Shown: one piece after another, positions 22,017-29,648 of the stretch
Position numbering within the stretch: the first letter of the stretch is position 1
Layout of the letters: the number at the start of each line of letters is the position of its first letter
Assembly (NCBI GenBank): GCA_025359135.1
Contig: JANYHJ010000071.1
Coordinates: 1 to 33,222, forward strand
Source of the DNA: Gemmatimonadota bacterium
Lineage (GTDB): Bacteria > Gemmatimonadota > Gemmatimonadetes > Gemmatimonadales > Gemmatimonadaceae
DNA length: 33,222 nucleotides
Direction: 5' to 3'
The notes under the pieces: generated by a model
Databases searched by the model: none
What the model was told of the DNA's origin: nothing
What the model saw: the letters and a program-made list of their open reading frames with translations, nothing else
Position numbers and translations under genes: made by a program

Positions 22017-24617
22017 ATGAGCGAGTCCCCCGCGTACCTCGACGCCATCGTCACCGATCGCTACAAGATCGAACGCGAGCTCGGCCGCGGTGGCATGGCC
22101 ACGGTGTATCTCGCACAGGACCTCAAGCTCGAGCGCATGGTGGCGCTCAAGGTCCTCTCGCCCGAACTGGGCGCCGTGCTCGGCGCCGAGCGCTTCCTGG
22201 CCGAGATCAAGATCACGGCGCGGCTCGATCATCCGCACATCCTCACGCTTATCGATTCGGGGAATGCGGGCGGGCACCTCTTCTACGTGCTGCCGTTCGT
22301 GCGTGGCGAGTCGCTGCGGAACCTGATGCGGCGCGAGACGCAGTTGGGGCTCGAGCAGGCGATCGCCATCACCAAGCAGGTGGCGAGCGCGCTCGACTAC
22401 GCGCACAAGAACGGTGTCGTGCACCGCGACATCAAGCCAGAGAACATCCTCCTGCAGGAAGGGGAGGCGATGCTCGCCGACTTCGGCATCGCGCTCGCGG
22501 TCAAGGAAGCGGGCGGCGACCGCCTCACGCAGACCGGCCTCTCGCTCGGCACGCCGCAGTACATGAGCCCCGAGCAGGCCACGGGCGATCGCCGCCTCGA
22601 TGCGCGCAGCGACGTGTATTCACTGGCCGCGGTGCTCTACGAGATGCTGCTCGGCGACCCGCCGATGAGCGGTGCGACAGTGCAGGCCGTCATCGCCAAG
22701 CTCCTCACCGAGCCGCCGACGCGCGTGCGCGTGGTACGTCCGAGCATCCCGCAGGGGGTGGACGACGCGATCGCGAAGGCGCTCTCGAAGGTGCCAAGTG
22801 ACCGGTTCGCGAGTGCGGGCGACTTCGTGCGCGCACTGGAGGCTGTGCCGGCAGCGAACACTGGCGCGGTAACCGCGAGCGTCGCGCCGCGCAGCAAGGT
22901 GGGCCTCATCGCGGGCCTCGCGGCGGCGGTGGTCGTCGTGGGCGCCATCGGCTGGGCCGCGTCCACGGGCAAGTTCGGCGCCAAGGACACCTCCGCCGCA
23001 TTGCGCGACCGCCGCCAGCTCACGATCACAGGCAATGTGCTTGTGCCCGCCGTCTCGCCGGACGGCAAGCAGCTCGCGTACTTCGTGAAGGAGTGCCAGG
23101 GTGCGAAGTGCACGTATGCGCTGCTGGTGCAGGACGTCGGCAGTCCCATGACGCGGCGCGTGCTCGAGGGTGCGACGGCGGCGTACGGCATCGAGTGGGC
23201 CGGCGATCGCCGCAACCTGCTGATGATCGGTACCATCAATGCACGCAACGGCGGCTATCTCGTCTCGGCGTTGGGTGGCGCGCCGCGCTTCGTCTCGTCG
23301 ACCGGCGCCACGTTCTACGCGGGCGGCGACTCGCTCCTGCTCGCGTTCGAGGAGAGCGACTCGACGACGGCCATCCGCGTGGCCGGTCTCGATGGCACGG
23401 TGCGCGAGACGCTCAGCATCAAGGGCACCGGTGCGCACATCGGGACGATCGCCGGCATTCCGGGCACGACGCGCTTCGTCGTGATGTTCATCGCCGACGG
23501 CCGCGGCCACTGGCACGTCATCGATCGCGCCACGGGGCTCGTCACCGACACGCTCGTCAACACGTGCACGTGCGGCGGCACCGCCTCGCACGACGCGCTC
23601 TGGATGACGCGCGCGGGCCCCACGTCCACCGAGGCGGTCGTGCGCGTCGCCGTGGACTCGGCGTCCGGCAAGCTCTCCCAGCACCAGGACACGATCTACA
23701 ACGGCCGCTTCAGCTCGGTGAGCGTGACGGCCGACGGCCAGCAGATGACGGTGGATGACGGCGCGCTGACGTTCACGACGATGGCGCTGCCGATGCGCGA
23801 CCTGCTGAGCGGGAAGTGGCCGACGGGCACGCCCCTGTCGAAGAGTTCCACGCGCGAGAACGCGCTGGTGTCACCGGACGGCAACCGCATACTCCTCGTG
23901 CGCATCATCCCCGGCGCGAACGGCGTGCAGGAGCGACGCCTCGCGGTCGCGGCGTGGCCGGGCGGCGCCGAGTCGGCGGTCAATCCCAACGGCGCGGTGT
24001 TTTCGGCGCGCTGGGCCGACTCGGTGACCATCGCGGTCGGGGCCGTGGTCAGCGGCACCGCGCGCCTCTCGCTCATCGACGTGCGCACCGGCGCGGCCAG
24101 CCAGGTGCTCGACACCAGGGACACGGTCGCACGGCAGCCCGTGCACACCGCGAGCGGATGGGCGTGGGTGAACGCGGCGTACTCGGGCATCGTCATCGAC
24201 GACGGCGGCAAGCGTCGCACGATCACGCCGCCGGCGTACCTCAACTACGTGGACGTCATGGCCGTCTCGCCTGACGGTACGCGGCTGCTCTACGGGGGCT
24301 TCGCGCGTCCGACGCTCGACAGCGCCACCGTGCTCGTGGTGCCGGTTGCGGGCGGCACGAGCGAGCGCTGGGCGACGCGCTTTGCCGACCACGCGCTTCC
24401 GCTCTGGCAACGCGACGGCTCCATCGCGTGGGCCGTGTACACCGGGCCCGAGACCGTGAACCTGTTCCGCATCACGGGCCCGGGCGCCGTGTCATCGCTG
24501 GGCGATGTGCCGCATGTCGCCACCGCGGTGCACTACTCGGCCGACCTGCAGCGCGCCACGCTCACGTGGACCGAGGACCACTTCGACGCGTTCCTCTATC
24601 GCGTCGTGAAGCCGTAG
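22017..24617 (+). CDS. Transmembrane Ser/Thr protein kinase with propeller-like sensor
   Basis: An 866-aa kinase. The cytoplasmic domain (about 16-275) has LGRGGMATVY, K45 (VALK), HRDIKPEN with D138, DFGIA with D155 and MSPEQ. After a linker comes one membrane helix (about 295-316, VGLIAGLAAAVVVVGAIGWAA). About 540 residues follow on the outside, with repeated TolB/WD40-like blade motifs such as PAVSPDGKQLAYF, ALVSPDGNRILLV and MAVSPDGTRLLYG. This is the PknB-like plan of kinase inside and propeller sensor outside, found widely in Gemmatimonadota and Acidobacteriota. The reading frame is continuous with the upstream FKBP only because of the frameshift described there; the ATG at 22017 is the kinase start since the kinase core begins about 15 residues later. 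Ligand unknown. Confidence 0.92.
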   Translation: MSESPAYLDAIVTDRYKIERELGRGGMATVYLAQDLKLERMVALKVLSPELGAVLGAERFLAEIKITARLDHPHILTLIDSGNAGGHLFYVLPFVRGESLRNLMRRETQLGLEQAIAITKQVASALDYAHKNGVVHRDIKPENILLQEGEAMLADFGIALAVKEAGGDRLTQTGLSLGTPQYMSPEQATGDRRLDARSDVYSLAAVLYEMLLGDPPMSGATVQAVIAKLLTEPPTRVRVVRPSIPQGVDDAIAKALSKVPSDRFASAGDFVRALEAVPAANTGAVTASVAPRSKVGLIAGLAAAVVVVGAIGWAASTGKFGAKDTSAALRDRRQLTITGNVLVPAVSPDGKQLAYFVKECQGAKCTYALLVQDVGSPMTRRVLEGATAAYGIEWAGDRRNLLMIGTINARNGGYLVSALGGAPRFVSSTGATFYAGGDSLLLAFEESDSTTAIRVAGLDGTVRETLSIKGTGAHIGTIAGIPGTTRFVVMFIADGRGHWHVIDRATGLVTDTLVNTCTCGGTASHDALWMTRAGPTSTEAVVRVAVDSASGKLSQHQDTIYNGRFSSVSVTADGQQMTVDDGALTFTTMALPMRDLLSGKWPTGTPLSKSSTRENALVSPDGNRILLVRIIPGANGVQERRLAVAAWPGGAESAVNPNGAVFSARWADSVTIAVGAVVSGTARLSLIDVRTGAASQVLDTRDTVARQPVHTASGWAWVNAAYSGIVIDDGGKRRTITPPAYLNYVDVMAVSPDGTRLLYGGFARPTLDSATVLVVPVAGGTSERWATRFADHALPLWQRDGSIAWAVYTGPETVNLFRITGPGAVSSLGDVPHVATAVHYSADLQRATLTWTEDHFDAFLYRVVKP

Positions 24618-24678
24618 CGCGGCGTTCGCGCACGCACGGTTGCCGGCGAACTTCGCAGATGTCATCACGCGTGATCCC

Positions 24679-25377
24679 ATGAAGGCCTTTCGCCGAGTCG
24701 AGTCCGTGCAGGCGCCCGACGGCTCGCTGCTCGAGCTGTTCACGCACGATGGTGCGTACCTGCTTCGCGTCAACGGCGCGGAACTCATGTCCACGCGGCG
24801 CCATCAGTCCGAGGATGCGCTTGCGACGCTCACCTGCGCCAAGGTCGCGACGCGTGCCGGTGCGTGCGTGCTCATTGGCGGTCTCGGGCTCGGCTTCACG
24901 CTCAAGGCCACGCTCGACGCGCTCGGCGCGGACGCCCGCGTGGTCGTGTCCGAGCTTGTCCCCGCCGTCACCGAGTGGAACCGCAACCCGGCGTACAACC
25001 TCGCGCACGAGGCCCTCGCCGATCCGCGCGTGGAGGTCGTGCACGGCGACGTCGCCGCGCTGCTGGCCGACAATCCTGCGCGCTTCGACGCCATCATGCT
25101 CGACGTCGACAATGGCGAACGGGCGCTCTTCGAGAACCGGAACGCGCGTCTCTTTCAGTCGAAAGGGATCCGGCTCGCGATGCACGCGCTCAAGGCCGAT
25201 GGCTGGCTGGGCTACTGGGCCGCGGAAGAGGAGCTCGGCTTCGTGGGGCAGCTGCAGGAAGCCGGGCTCGTGGCCACGGTGACCACGGTGCGCGCGCACG
25301 CCACCGCAGGGCCGTGGCATCCCGTGTATCTCGCGACGCGACGCGCGATCGAGCGCGTGGACCAGCTTCGCCGCTGA
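24679..25377 (+). CDS. Spermidine-synthase-like protein (SAM/polyamine-synthase fold)
   Basis: A 232-aa Rossmann-fold protein with the spermidine/spermine synthase-like layout. An N-terminal beta region carries GAYLLRVNGAELMSTRRHQSEDALA, followed by the cofactor loop VLIGGLGLGFTLKATL (about 65-80), the acidic loop VVVSELVPAVTEW, HGDVAALL and IMLDVDNG. The N-terminal half lacks an obvious polyamine-synthase gate sequence, and the family includes many methyltransferase-like proteins of unknown role. The frame is open from a TTG at 24640; the ATG at 24679 is preferred. It begins 61 bp after the membrane kinase on the same strand and ends convergently with a small membrane protein gene. Confidence 0.78.
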   Translation: MKAFRRVESVQAPDGSLLELFTHDGAYLLRVNGAELMSTRRHQSEDALATLTCAKVATRAGACVLIGGLGLGFTLKATLDALGADARVVVSELVPAVTEWNRNPAYNLAHEALADPRVEVVHGDVAALLADNPARFDAIMLDVDNGERALFENRNARLFQSKGIRLAMHALKADGWLGYWAAEEELGFVGQLQEAGLVATVTTVRAHATAGPWHPVYLATRRAIERVDQLRR

Positions 25378-25415
25378 CCGTTTGTTCGATCACGCGCTGG
25401 TGAGTGGCTGCGGGA

Positions 25416-25622
25416 TCATGCGCCCTTCGGCTTCCAGATGGCGGCGTCGATGATCGACCAGAGGTGCACTGCCCAACCGACAAGGAAGAACCAGAGCACA
25501 CCCGCGAGCACGAACTGGAACGCCGCCATGAGGACGCGTCCCTGGAGCAGTTGACCGAGCCCGGGAATGAAGAAGCTGCACAGTGCGGCGATGACGTTGC
25601 CGGTGGAGCCTTTGCCGGACAT
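25416..25622 (-). CDS. Small two-helix membrane protein (TM2-like)
   Basis: A 68-aa protein. It has two hydrophobic segments separated by a short turn: VIAALCSFFIPGLGQLLQGR, with the proline-glycine PGLGQ turn, and FQFVLAGVLWFFLVGWAVHLWSI. The FIPGLGQL-Q-GR signature is shared with TM2-domain and related small inner-membrane proteins of unknown function. I use the ATG at 25622, which has GGAGG four bases upstream (25631-25627 on the minus strand); a longer frame runs to 25694 but lacks support. It lies 96 bp downstream of the GyrI-like gene and ends convergently 38 bp from the spermidine-synthase-like stop. Confidence 0.75.
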   Translation of the reverse strand: MSGKGSTGNVIAALCSFFIPGLGQLLQGRVLMAAFQFVLAGVLWFFLVGWAVHLWSIIDAAIWKPKGA

Positions 25623-25718
25623 GGTGCCTCCAGGACGTTGTGAACCTTCGCGACCAAGCAACTGTGGCGTGGTCGTGCAGCGGCTACCACACACTACGTG
25701 TTGCGCACGCGCCGTGAT

Positions 25719-26204
25719 TCAATGCTTCAGCCGCTGCGTGTCGGTCTCGAGCAGGTAGAAGAGGTCGGTGCGCACCTTGGACGGGTCATCCGACCAGTGC
25801 CCGTACACTTCCCACGAAGGGCCCGCGAGGACGCGGTCGTGCGCCCTGCACCACGCCAGCACGGCGGCGTGGGCGTTGCCCAGTATGCCGTAGTCGCCCC
25901 AGTGCGTGGTGGTGGCCACCATGCCCGAGGGCGTCATGATCGGTACCACGGAACCGATCGCGGCGAAGGGCGCCTTCACGCCGACGCAGAACTCGACGAG
26001 CAGGTCGTTGCCCGGCCCTGCGCGATAGACGAAGACATTCTGGCCGTCGAGCTGCACCGCACCGGCGCGTTGCGCGGCGTAGACCTGATCGAGGTGGACG
26101 CCGAACTGCGCACCGACCTGGCCGCGCAGCACGCTCGCTCGCACGCCGGCGAGTGCTCGCGCGCCCGCATGATCCTCACTGACCGTGTACGTCTGCTCGC
26201 TCAT
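25719..26204 (-). CDS. GyrI-like small-molecule-binding domain protein
   Basis: A 161-aa protein of the GyrI-like/effector-binding (SRPBCC-neighbour BacBD) type. It shows the alternating strand-helix pattern of this fold, with NVFVYRAGPGNDLLVEFCVGV, VVPIMTPSGMVATTTHWGDY and DRVLAGPSWEVYGHWSDDP, where the WEVYGHW stretch corresponds to the characteristic C-terminal strand. Stand-alone members may bind drugs or hydrolyse small molecules; there is no DNA-binding domain. The ATG at 26204 overlaps the TGA of the DinB remnant (ATGA, 26201-26204), so the gene was once the second cistron of a DinB-GyrI pair. A GTG at 26228 is an alternative start. Confidence 0.75.
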   Translation of the reverse strand: MSEQTYTVSEDHAGARALAGVRASVLRGQVGAQFGVHLDQVYAAQRAGAVQLDGQNVFVYRAGPGNDLLVEFCVGVKAPFAAIGSVVPIMTPSGMVATTTHWGDYGILGNAHAAVLAWCRAHDRVLAGPSWEVYGHWSDDPSKVRTDLFYLLETDTQRLKH

Positions 26205-26419
26205 GTCTTGTCCATCCAGATGTCCCACGTGGACGGTCCGATTGCCTCGTCATCGAGCGGCACGCCCCGCTGCTTGAGCACGAGCTTGATCTGCCCGTGA
26301 TGATAGCCATCGTGCCAGAGCAGGTGCTGCAGCATCAGGATCGGATGGTCGTAGTGTCGCTCCATGGCGCGACCCGACGCAAGCCGGCCGCGAAGCTTGC
26401 TGCACGATTGCTGCGCGCA
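26201..26419 (-). pseudogene. C-terminal remnant of a DinB-family gene
   Basis: On the minus strand the frame from a TGA at 26422-26420 to the TGA at 26203-26201 encodes about 72 residues; the first ATG (26365) leaves 54. The sequence contains HPILMLQHLLWHDGYHHGQIK and ends in STWDIWMDKT, which is the C-terminal half of a DinB-type protein with its HxxxH metal site. The N-terminal half (about 80-100 residues, carrying the first ligand) is absent: upstream lies the opposite-strand BciA-like gene, whose start is at 26437. The stop still overlaps the GyrI-like start by 4 bp, so this looks like a truncated first cistron. A short functional protein from 26365 cannot be excluded. Confidence 0.7.
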
Positions 26420-26424
26420 TCAAC

Positions 26425-26430
26425 CATCTT
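26425..26430 (+). promoter_or_regulatory. Possible leaderless -10 element for the BciA-like gene
   Basis: CATCTT at 26425-26430 lies six bases before the ATG at 26437, the same spacing as TATCTT and ATG at fumarase. No convincing -35 hexamer is present. Confidence 0.25.
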
Positions 26431-26436
26431 TCCCGC

Positions 26437-27447
26437 ATGACTGGCGCCCTCTCCTCGGCATCCGCGACTTCCGCATCGTCCGCGCGCCGCCGCGTCTTCA
26501 TGGTCGGCGCGACGGGCACGATCGGCCGAGCGACGCTGCGCGCGCTCGTGCGCCATGGCCATGAGGTGGTGTGCTTCGTGCGTGCGCCGTCGGCGCGAGG
26601 TGTCGAGGCACCCACGGGAGTCTTGGTGCGCATCGGCGACGTCACGGATGCAGTGTCGGTGGCCCGCGACGGTTTCCGCGGTGAACGATTCGACGTCGTC
26701 GTCAGCTGCCTCGCCTCGCGCACCGGCACGCCGCGTGACGCCTGGTCGATCGATCATCAGGCGCACGTCAACGTGCTCGGCGCCGCTCGGACCGCCGGCG
26801 TTGCGCAGTTCGTGCTGCTCTCCGCCATCTGCGTGCAGAAACCACTGCTCGCCTTCCAGAAGGCCAAGCTCGCGTTCGAGGAGACGCTCGCGCACTCGGG
26901 CGTGGGCTACTCCATCGTGCGCGCCACCGCATTCTTCAAGTCACTCTCGGGCCAGGTCGCTCGCGTGAAGGCGGGCAAGCCGTACCTCGTGTTCGGCGAT
27001 GGCGCGCTCACCGCCTGCAAGCCGATCAGCGACGACGATCTCGCAGAGTACCTCGCGAGTTGCATCGACAAGCCGGCGCGCATGAACCGCACGCTGCCCA
27101 TCGGCGGTCCCGGGCCGGCACTCACGCCCCGCGCGCAGGGCGAGCAACTCTTCGCGCTCGCGGGCAAGCCGCCCAGGTTCACCCACGTGCCGGTCGCGTT
27201 GCTCGACGTCATCATCGGCGCGACCGGGCTTCTGGGCCGCGTCATTCCTCCGCTCGCCGACAAGGCCGAGTTCGCGCGCATCGGTCGCTATTACGCCACC
27301 GAGTCGATGCTCGTCTGGAATGCCGCCACGCAGCGTTACGACGCCGACGGTACGCCAGAGTTCGGGCACGACACACTCGCCGCTCACCACGCCAGGCTGC
27401 TCCGCGGCGAGATTGGCGACGATCGCGGCGACCACGCGATCTTCTAG
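26437..27447 (+). CDS. Divinyl-chlorophyllide 8-vinyl reductase homologue (BciA/DVR type)
   Basis: A 336-aa atypical short-chain dehydrogenase/NmrA-fold protein. The NAD(P) motif GATGTIG begins at residue 24. From the centre on it follows the BciA/DVR family closely as I recall it: LLSAICVQKPLLAFQKAKLAFE, SIVRATAFFKSLSGQV, GKPYLVFGDGALTACKPISDDDLAEY, LPIGGPGPALTPRAQGEQLF and PPLADKAEFARIGRYYATESML. BciA reduces the 8-vinyl group of divinyl (bacterio)chlorophyllide with NADPH. No other pigment gene is in the window, so either a photosynthesis cluster lies elsewhere or this is a paralogue with another substrate. It starts 14 nt past the end of a truncated DinB gene and is followed by SelO after 13 bp, probably in one transcript. 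Confidence 0.8.
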   Translation: MTGALSSASATSASSARRRVFMVGATGTIGRATLRALVRHGHEVVCFVRAPSARGVEAPTGVLVRIGDVTDAVSVARDGFRGERFDVVVSCLASRTGTPRDAWSIDHQAHVNVLGAARTAGVAQFVLLSAICVQKPLLAFQKAKLAFEETLAHSGVGYSIVRATAFFKSLSGQVARVKAGKPYLVFGDGALTACKPISDDDLAEYLASCIDKPARMNRTLPIGGPGPALTPRAQGEQLFALAGKPPRFTHVPVALLDVIIGATGLLGRVIPPLADKAEFARIGRYYATESMLVWNAATQRYDADGTPEFGHDTLAAHHARLLRGEIGDDRGDHAIF

Positions 27448-27460
27448 CCGAGCACCAATC

Positions 27461-28942
27461 ATGGCCGCTCCAATGGACAGCTCCGTCACCACCGACATCG
27501 GTTGGCGTTTCGACAACAGCTACGCACGCCTGCCGCAGCGACTCTTCGCGCAGGCGAGGCCGGCGTACGCGAGCGCACCTCGCGTGATGTTGCTCAACAC
27601 CGGGCTTGCCGACGCACTCGGCCTCTCGCTCGGCGCGCTCTCGCCTGATGGCGCGGCGGCGCTCTTCAGCGGACAGGCGATTCCCGCCGGTGCGCAGCCC
27701 ATCGCGCAGGCCTATGCGGGGCACCAGTTCGGTGGCTTCACCATGCTCGGCGACGGGCGTGCGATTCTCCTCGGCGAGCACCTCGCGCCCGACGGCTCTC
27801 GCGTCGACATCCAGTTCAAGGGCTCGGGGCAGACGCCGTACTCGCGTCGTGGTGATGGACGGGCTGCGCTCGGTCCGATGCTGCGCGAGTTCGTGATCAG
27901 CGAGGCGATGCACGCGCTCGGGATCCCCACCACGCGCAGCCTCGCCGTGGTCGCCACCGGCGATCCCGTCTACCGGGAGGAACGGCTCAAGGGCGCCGTG
28001 CTCACGCGCGTGGCCGCGAGTCACCTGCGCGTCGGGACGTTCGAGTTTCTCGCCGCGCACGGCGATCACGTCGCGCTGCGCGCGCTCGCCGACTACACGA
28101 TCAAGCGGCACTACCCCGCGGCCGCGAACGCGGCGAATCCGTACCTCGCCTTCTATCAGGCGGTGCTCGAGCGCCAGATGGCGCTCATCGTGCAGTGGCA
28201 GCTGGTGGGCTTCGTCCACGGCGTCATGAACACCGACAACATGTCGATCGCCGGCGAGACCATCGACTATGGCCCGTGCGCCTTCATGGACCGCTACGAT
28301 CCGGGCGCGGTGTTCAGCTCCATCGACGCGTATGGCCGCTACGCCTACGACCAGCAGCCGCTCATCGCACAGTGGAACCTCGCACGCTTCGCCGATGCGC
28401 TGCTGCCCTTGCTCGACCCCGTTCCGGACAAGGCGATCGAGTTGGCCACCGAGGTACTGTCGAGCGCCGGGGCGCGTTTCGATGCGCACTGGCTCGCGGG
28501 GATGCGCGCCAAGCTCGGGCTCTCGAACGCGATGCCAGGCGACGACGAGCTCGCGCGCGAGCTGTTCATGTGGATGCACACGGCCGCCGCGGACTTCACG
28601 AACACCTTTCGCGCGCTCGCCACGGGCGATGCCGCGCTCCTCGCGCCAGCGAGCGATCAGCGATTCGCCGCGTGGCACGCACGGTGGCGCGGGCGCATCG
28701 CGGCCGAGGGTGTGTCGCTCGAAACCGCGCAGCAGCGCATGCGGGCCGCGAGCCCTGTCATCATTCCAAGAAACCAGCGCGTCGAGGAAACGCTCGCCGC
28801 CGCCGAGCAGGATGACATGACGGTGATGCACCGTCTGCTCGAGGCGCTCGCGACGCCGTACGACGATCGGCCGCGCGATGCTGCGTACCTCTCACCCGCC
28901 CCCGAAGACTCAGAGCGCTACCGCACGTTCTGCGGCACGTAG
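27461..28942 (+). CDS. selO: Protein adenylyltransferase SelO (YdiU/UPF0061)
   Basis: A 493-aa SelO pseudokinase that transfers AMP from ATP to protein side chains, linked to redox stress in E. coli. The nucleotide site is intact: K120 in IQFKGSGQTPYSRRGDGRAALGPMLRE, E143, R183 and R190, and FVHGVMNTDNMSIAGETIDYGP with D259, N260 and D269. As I remember them, these equal the Pseudomonas syringae SelO residues with a constant offset of 7. The chain ends FCGT, keeping the cysteine near the C-terminus seen in bacterial SelO. The ATG at 27461 is taken; an ATG four codons later is possible. It is 13 bp downstream of the BciA-like gene and its stop is 8 bp before the tandem array. Confidence 0.93.
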   Translation: MAAPMDSSVTTDIGWRFDNSYARLPQRLFAQARPAYASAPRVMLLNTGLADALGLSLGALSPDGAAALFSGQAIPAGAQPIAQAYAGHQFGGFTMLGDGRAILLGEHLAPDGSRVDIQFKGSGQTPYSRRGDGRAALGPMLREFVISEAMHALGIPTTRSLAVVATGDPVYREERLKGAVLTRVAASHLRVGTFEFLAAHGDHVALRALADYTIKRHYPAAANAANPYLAFYQAVLERQMALIVQWQLVGFVHGVMNTDNMSIAGETIDYGPCAFMDRYDPGAVFSSIDAYGRYAYDQQPLIAQWNLARFADALLPLLDPVPDKAIELATEVLSSAGARFDAHWLAGMRAKLGLSNAMPGDDELARELFMWMHTAAADFTNTFRALATGDAALLAPASDQRFAAWHARWRGRIAAEGVSLETAQQRMRAASPVIIPRNQRVEETLAAAEQDDMTVMHRLLEALATPYDDRPRDAAYLSPAPEDSERYRTFCGT

Positions 28943-28950
28943 GGGCGGGG

Positions 28951-29062
28951 CTCATCGCGTCTCATCGCGACTCATCGCGCGACTCATCGCGACTCATCGC
29001 GACTCATCGCGGCTCATCGCCACTCATCGCCACTCATCGCCACTCATCGCCACTCATCGCGG
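28951..29062. repeat. Decanucleotide tandem array, 11 copies
   Basis: Eleven units of CTCATCGC followed by two variable bases (GT, GA, GC, GA, GA, GG, CA, CA, CA, CA, GG) begin at 28951, 28961, 28971, 28983 and then every 10 bp to 29053. Only the third unit is longer, with two extra bases (GA). The array fills the space between the SelO stop (28942) and the DUF192 gene, whose TGA (29056-29054 on the minus strand) is formed by the last unit. The first half is enriched in units ending GCG and the second half in units ending GCCA, so the array has spread by local duplication. There are no unique spacers. Confidence 0.9.
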
Positions 29063-29629
29063 CGCGCGCGCGCCAGCCGACGTCGCGCCACCGAGTCCTG
29101 TGACGATGTCGCCGAGCACGAGCTGGCTTCCGACCTCGAGGTGATGACGAGCGAAGAAGCCGGGATGGACCTCGAGCGCGTACTGATACGGAACGCCCGG
29201 CTTGTAGACGGGGCATCCTTCCGGCAGCGAGGTCGGGCAGGGCACCATCGCGCGAATGGCCTGCAGCACGCCACTCGTGTCGAAGAAGCCGATGTCGAGG
29301 GGAATCCGCGTGCGATACATCCAGAACCCGGCGCTCGCGTCCTGCGCCGAGTCGTAGACGAAGACCATGCCGTGGTCCGCGGCGAGTTCGAGCCGCTCCA
29401 TCAGTCCCATCGATTGCTGCTGCGGCGACACCGCGAGCTGCGTGACGACGCGCGTCGTCTCGTGTCCCGAGAGCAGCAGCACGGTCGCGGTATCGAACGA
29501 CATGATCCGTTCGTACGCAGGCCGTTCCTCGGCGGGCTTGTCACGGCAACTCGCGACGCTCAGCGCGGCAGTGAACGCGGCGCACGCGAGTCGTCGTCGG
29601 CCATCGTGATGAGAGCGGAAGCGTGTCAC
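29054..29629 (-). CDS. DUF192 family protein, predicted lipoprotein
   Basis: A 191-aa protein. A basic N-terminus and hydrophobic stretch (LACAAFTAALSVASC) end in a lipobox-like SVASC, so it is probably lipid-anchored. The DUF192 domain carries QQQSMGLMERLELAADHGMVFVYD, SAGFWMYRTRIPLDIGFFD and the tail PGVPYQYALEVHPGFFARHHLEVGSQL. The family function is unknown. The GTG at 29629 is chosen; the frame extends to a GTG at 29677 that overlaps the preceding gene. The last residues (AGARAPR) and the stop are encoded at the edge of the tandem array, so repeat-number changes there could alter its C-terminus. It is last of a five-gene leftward run. Confidence 0.85.
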   Translation of the reverse strand: MTRFRSHHDGRRRLACAAFTAALSVASCRDKPAEERPAYERIMSFDTATVLLLSGHETTRVVTQLAVSPQQQSMGLMERLELAADHGMVFVYDSAQDASAGFWMYRTRIPLDIGFFDTSGVLQAIRAMVPCPTSLPEGCPVYKPGVPYQYALEVHPGFFARHHLEVGSQLVLGDIVTGLGGATSAGARAPR

Positions 29630-29648
29630 GGGAGGATGCGCGCGGGCA

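Noticed and set aside
21087..24617. A single 1176-codon FKBP-kinase fusion gene
   Set aside because: The true FKBP end and stop lie one frame over and the kinase has its own start; the continuous frame is best explained by a one-base deletion.
27242..28831. 529-codon minus-strand frame across SelO
   Set aside because: Antisense shadow of SelO, whose active-site residues are all present in the plus-strand frame.
28951..29062. CRISPR array
   Set aside because: Units are 10 bp and directly abutting with no unique spacers, and no cas genes are present.
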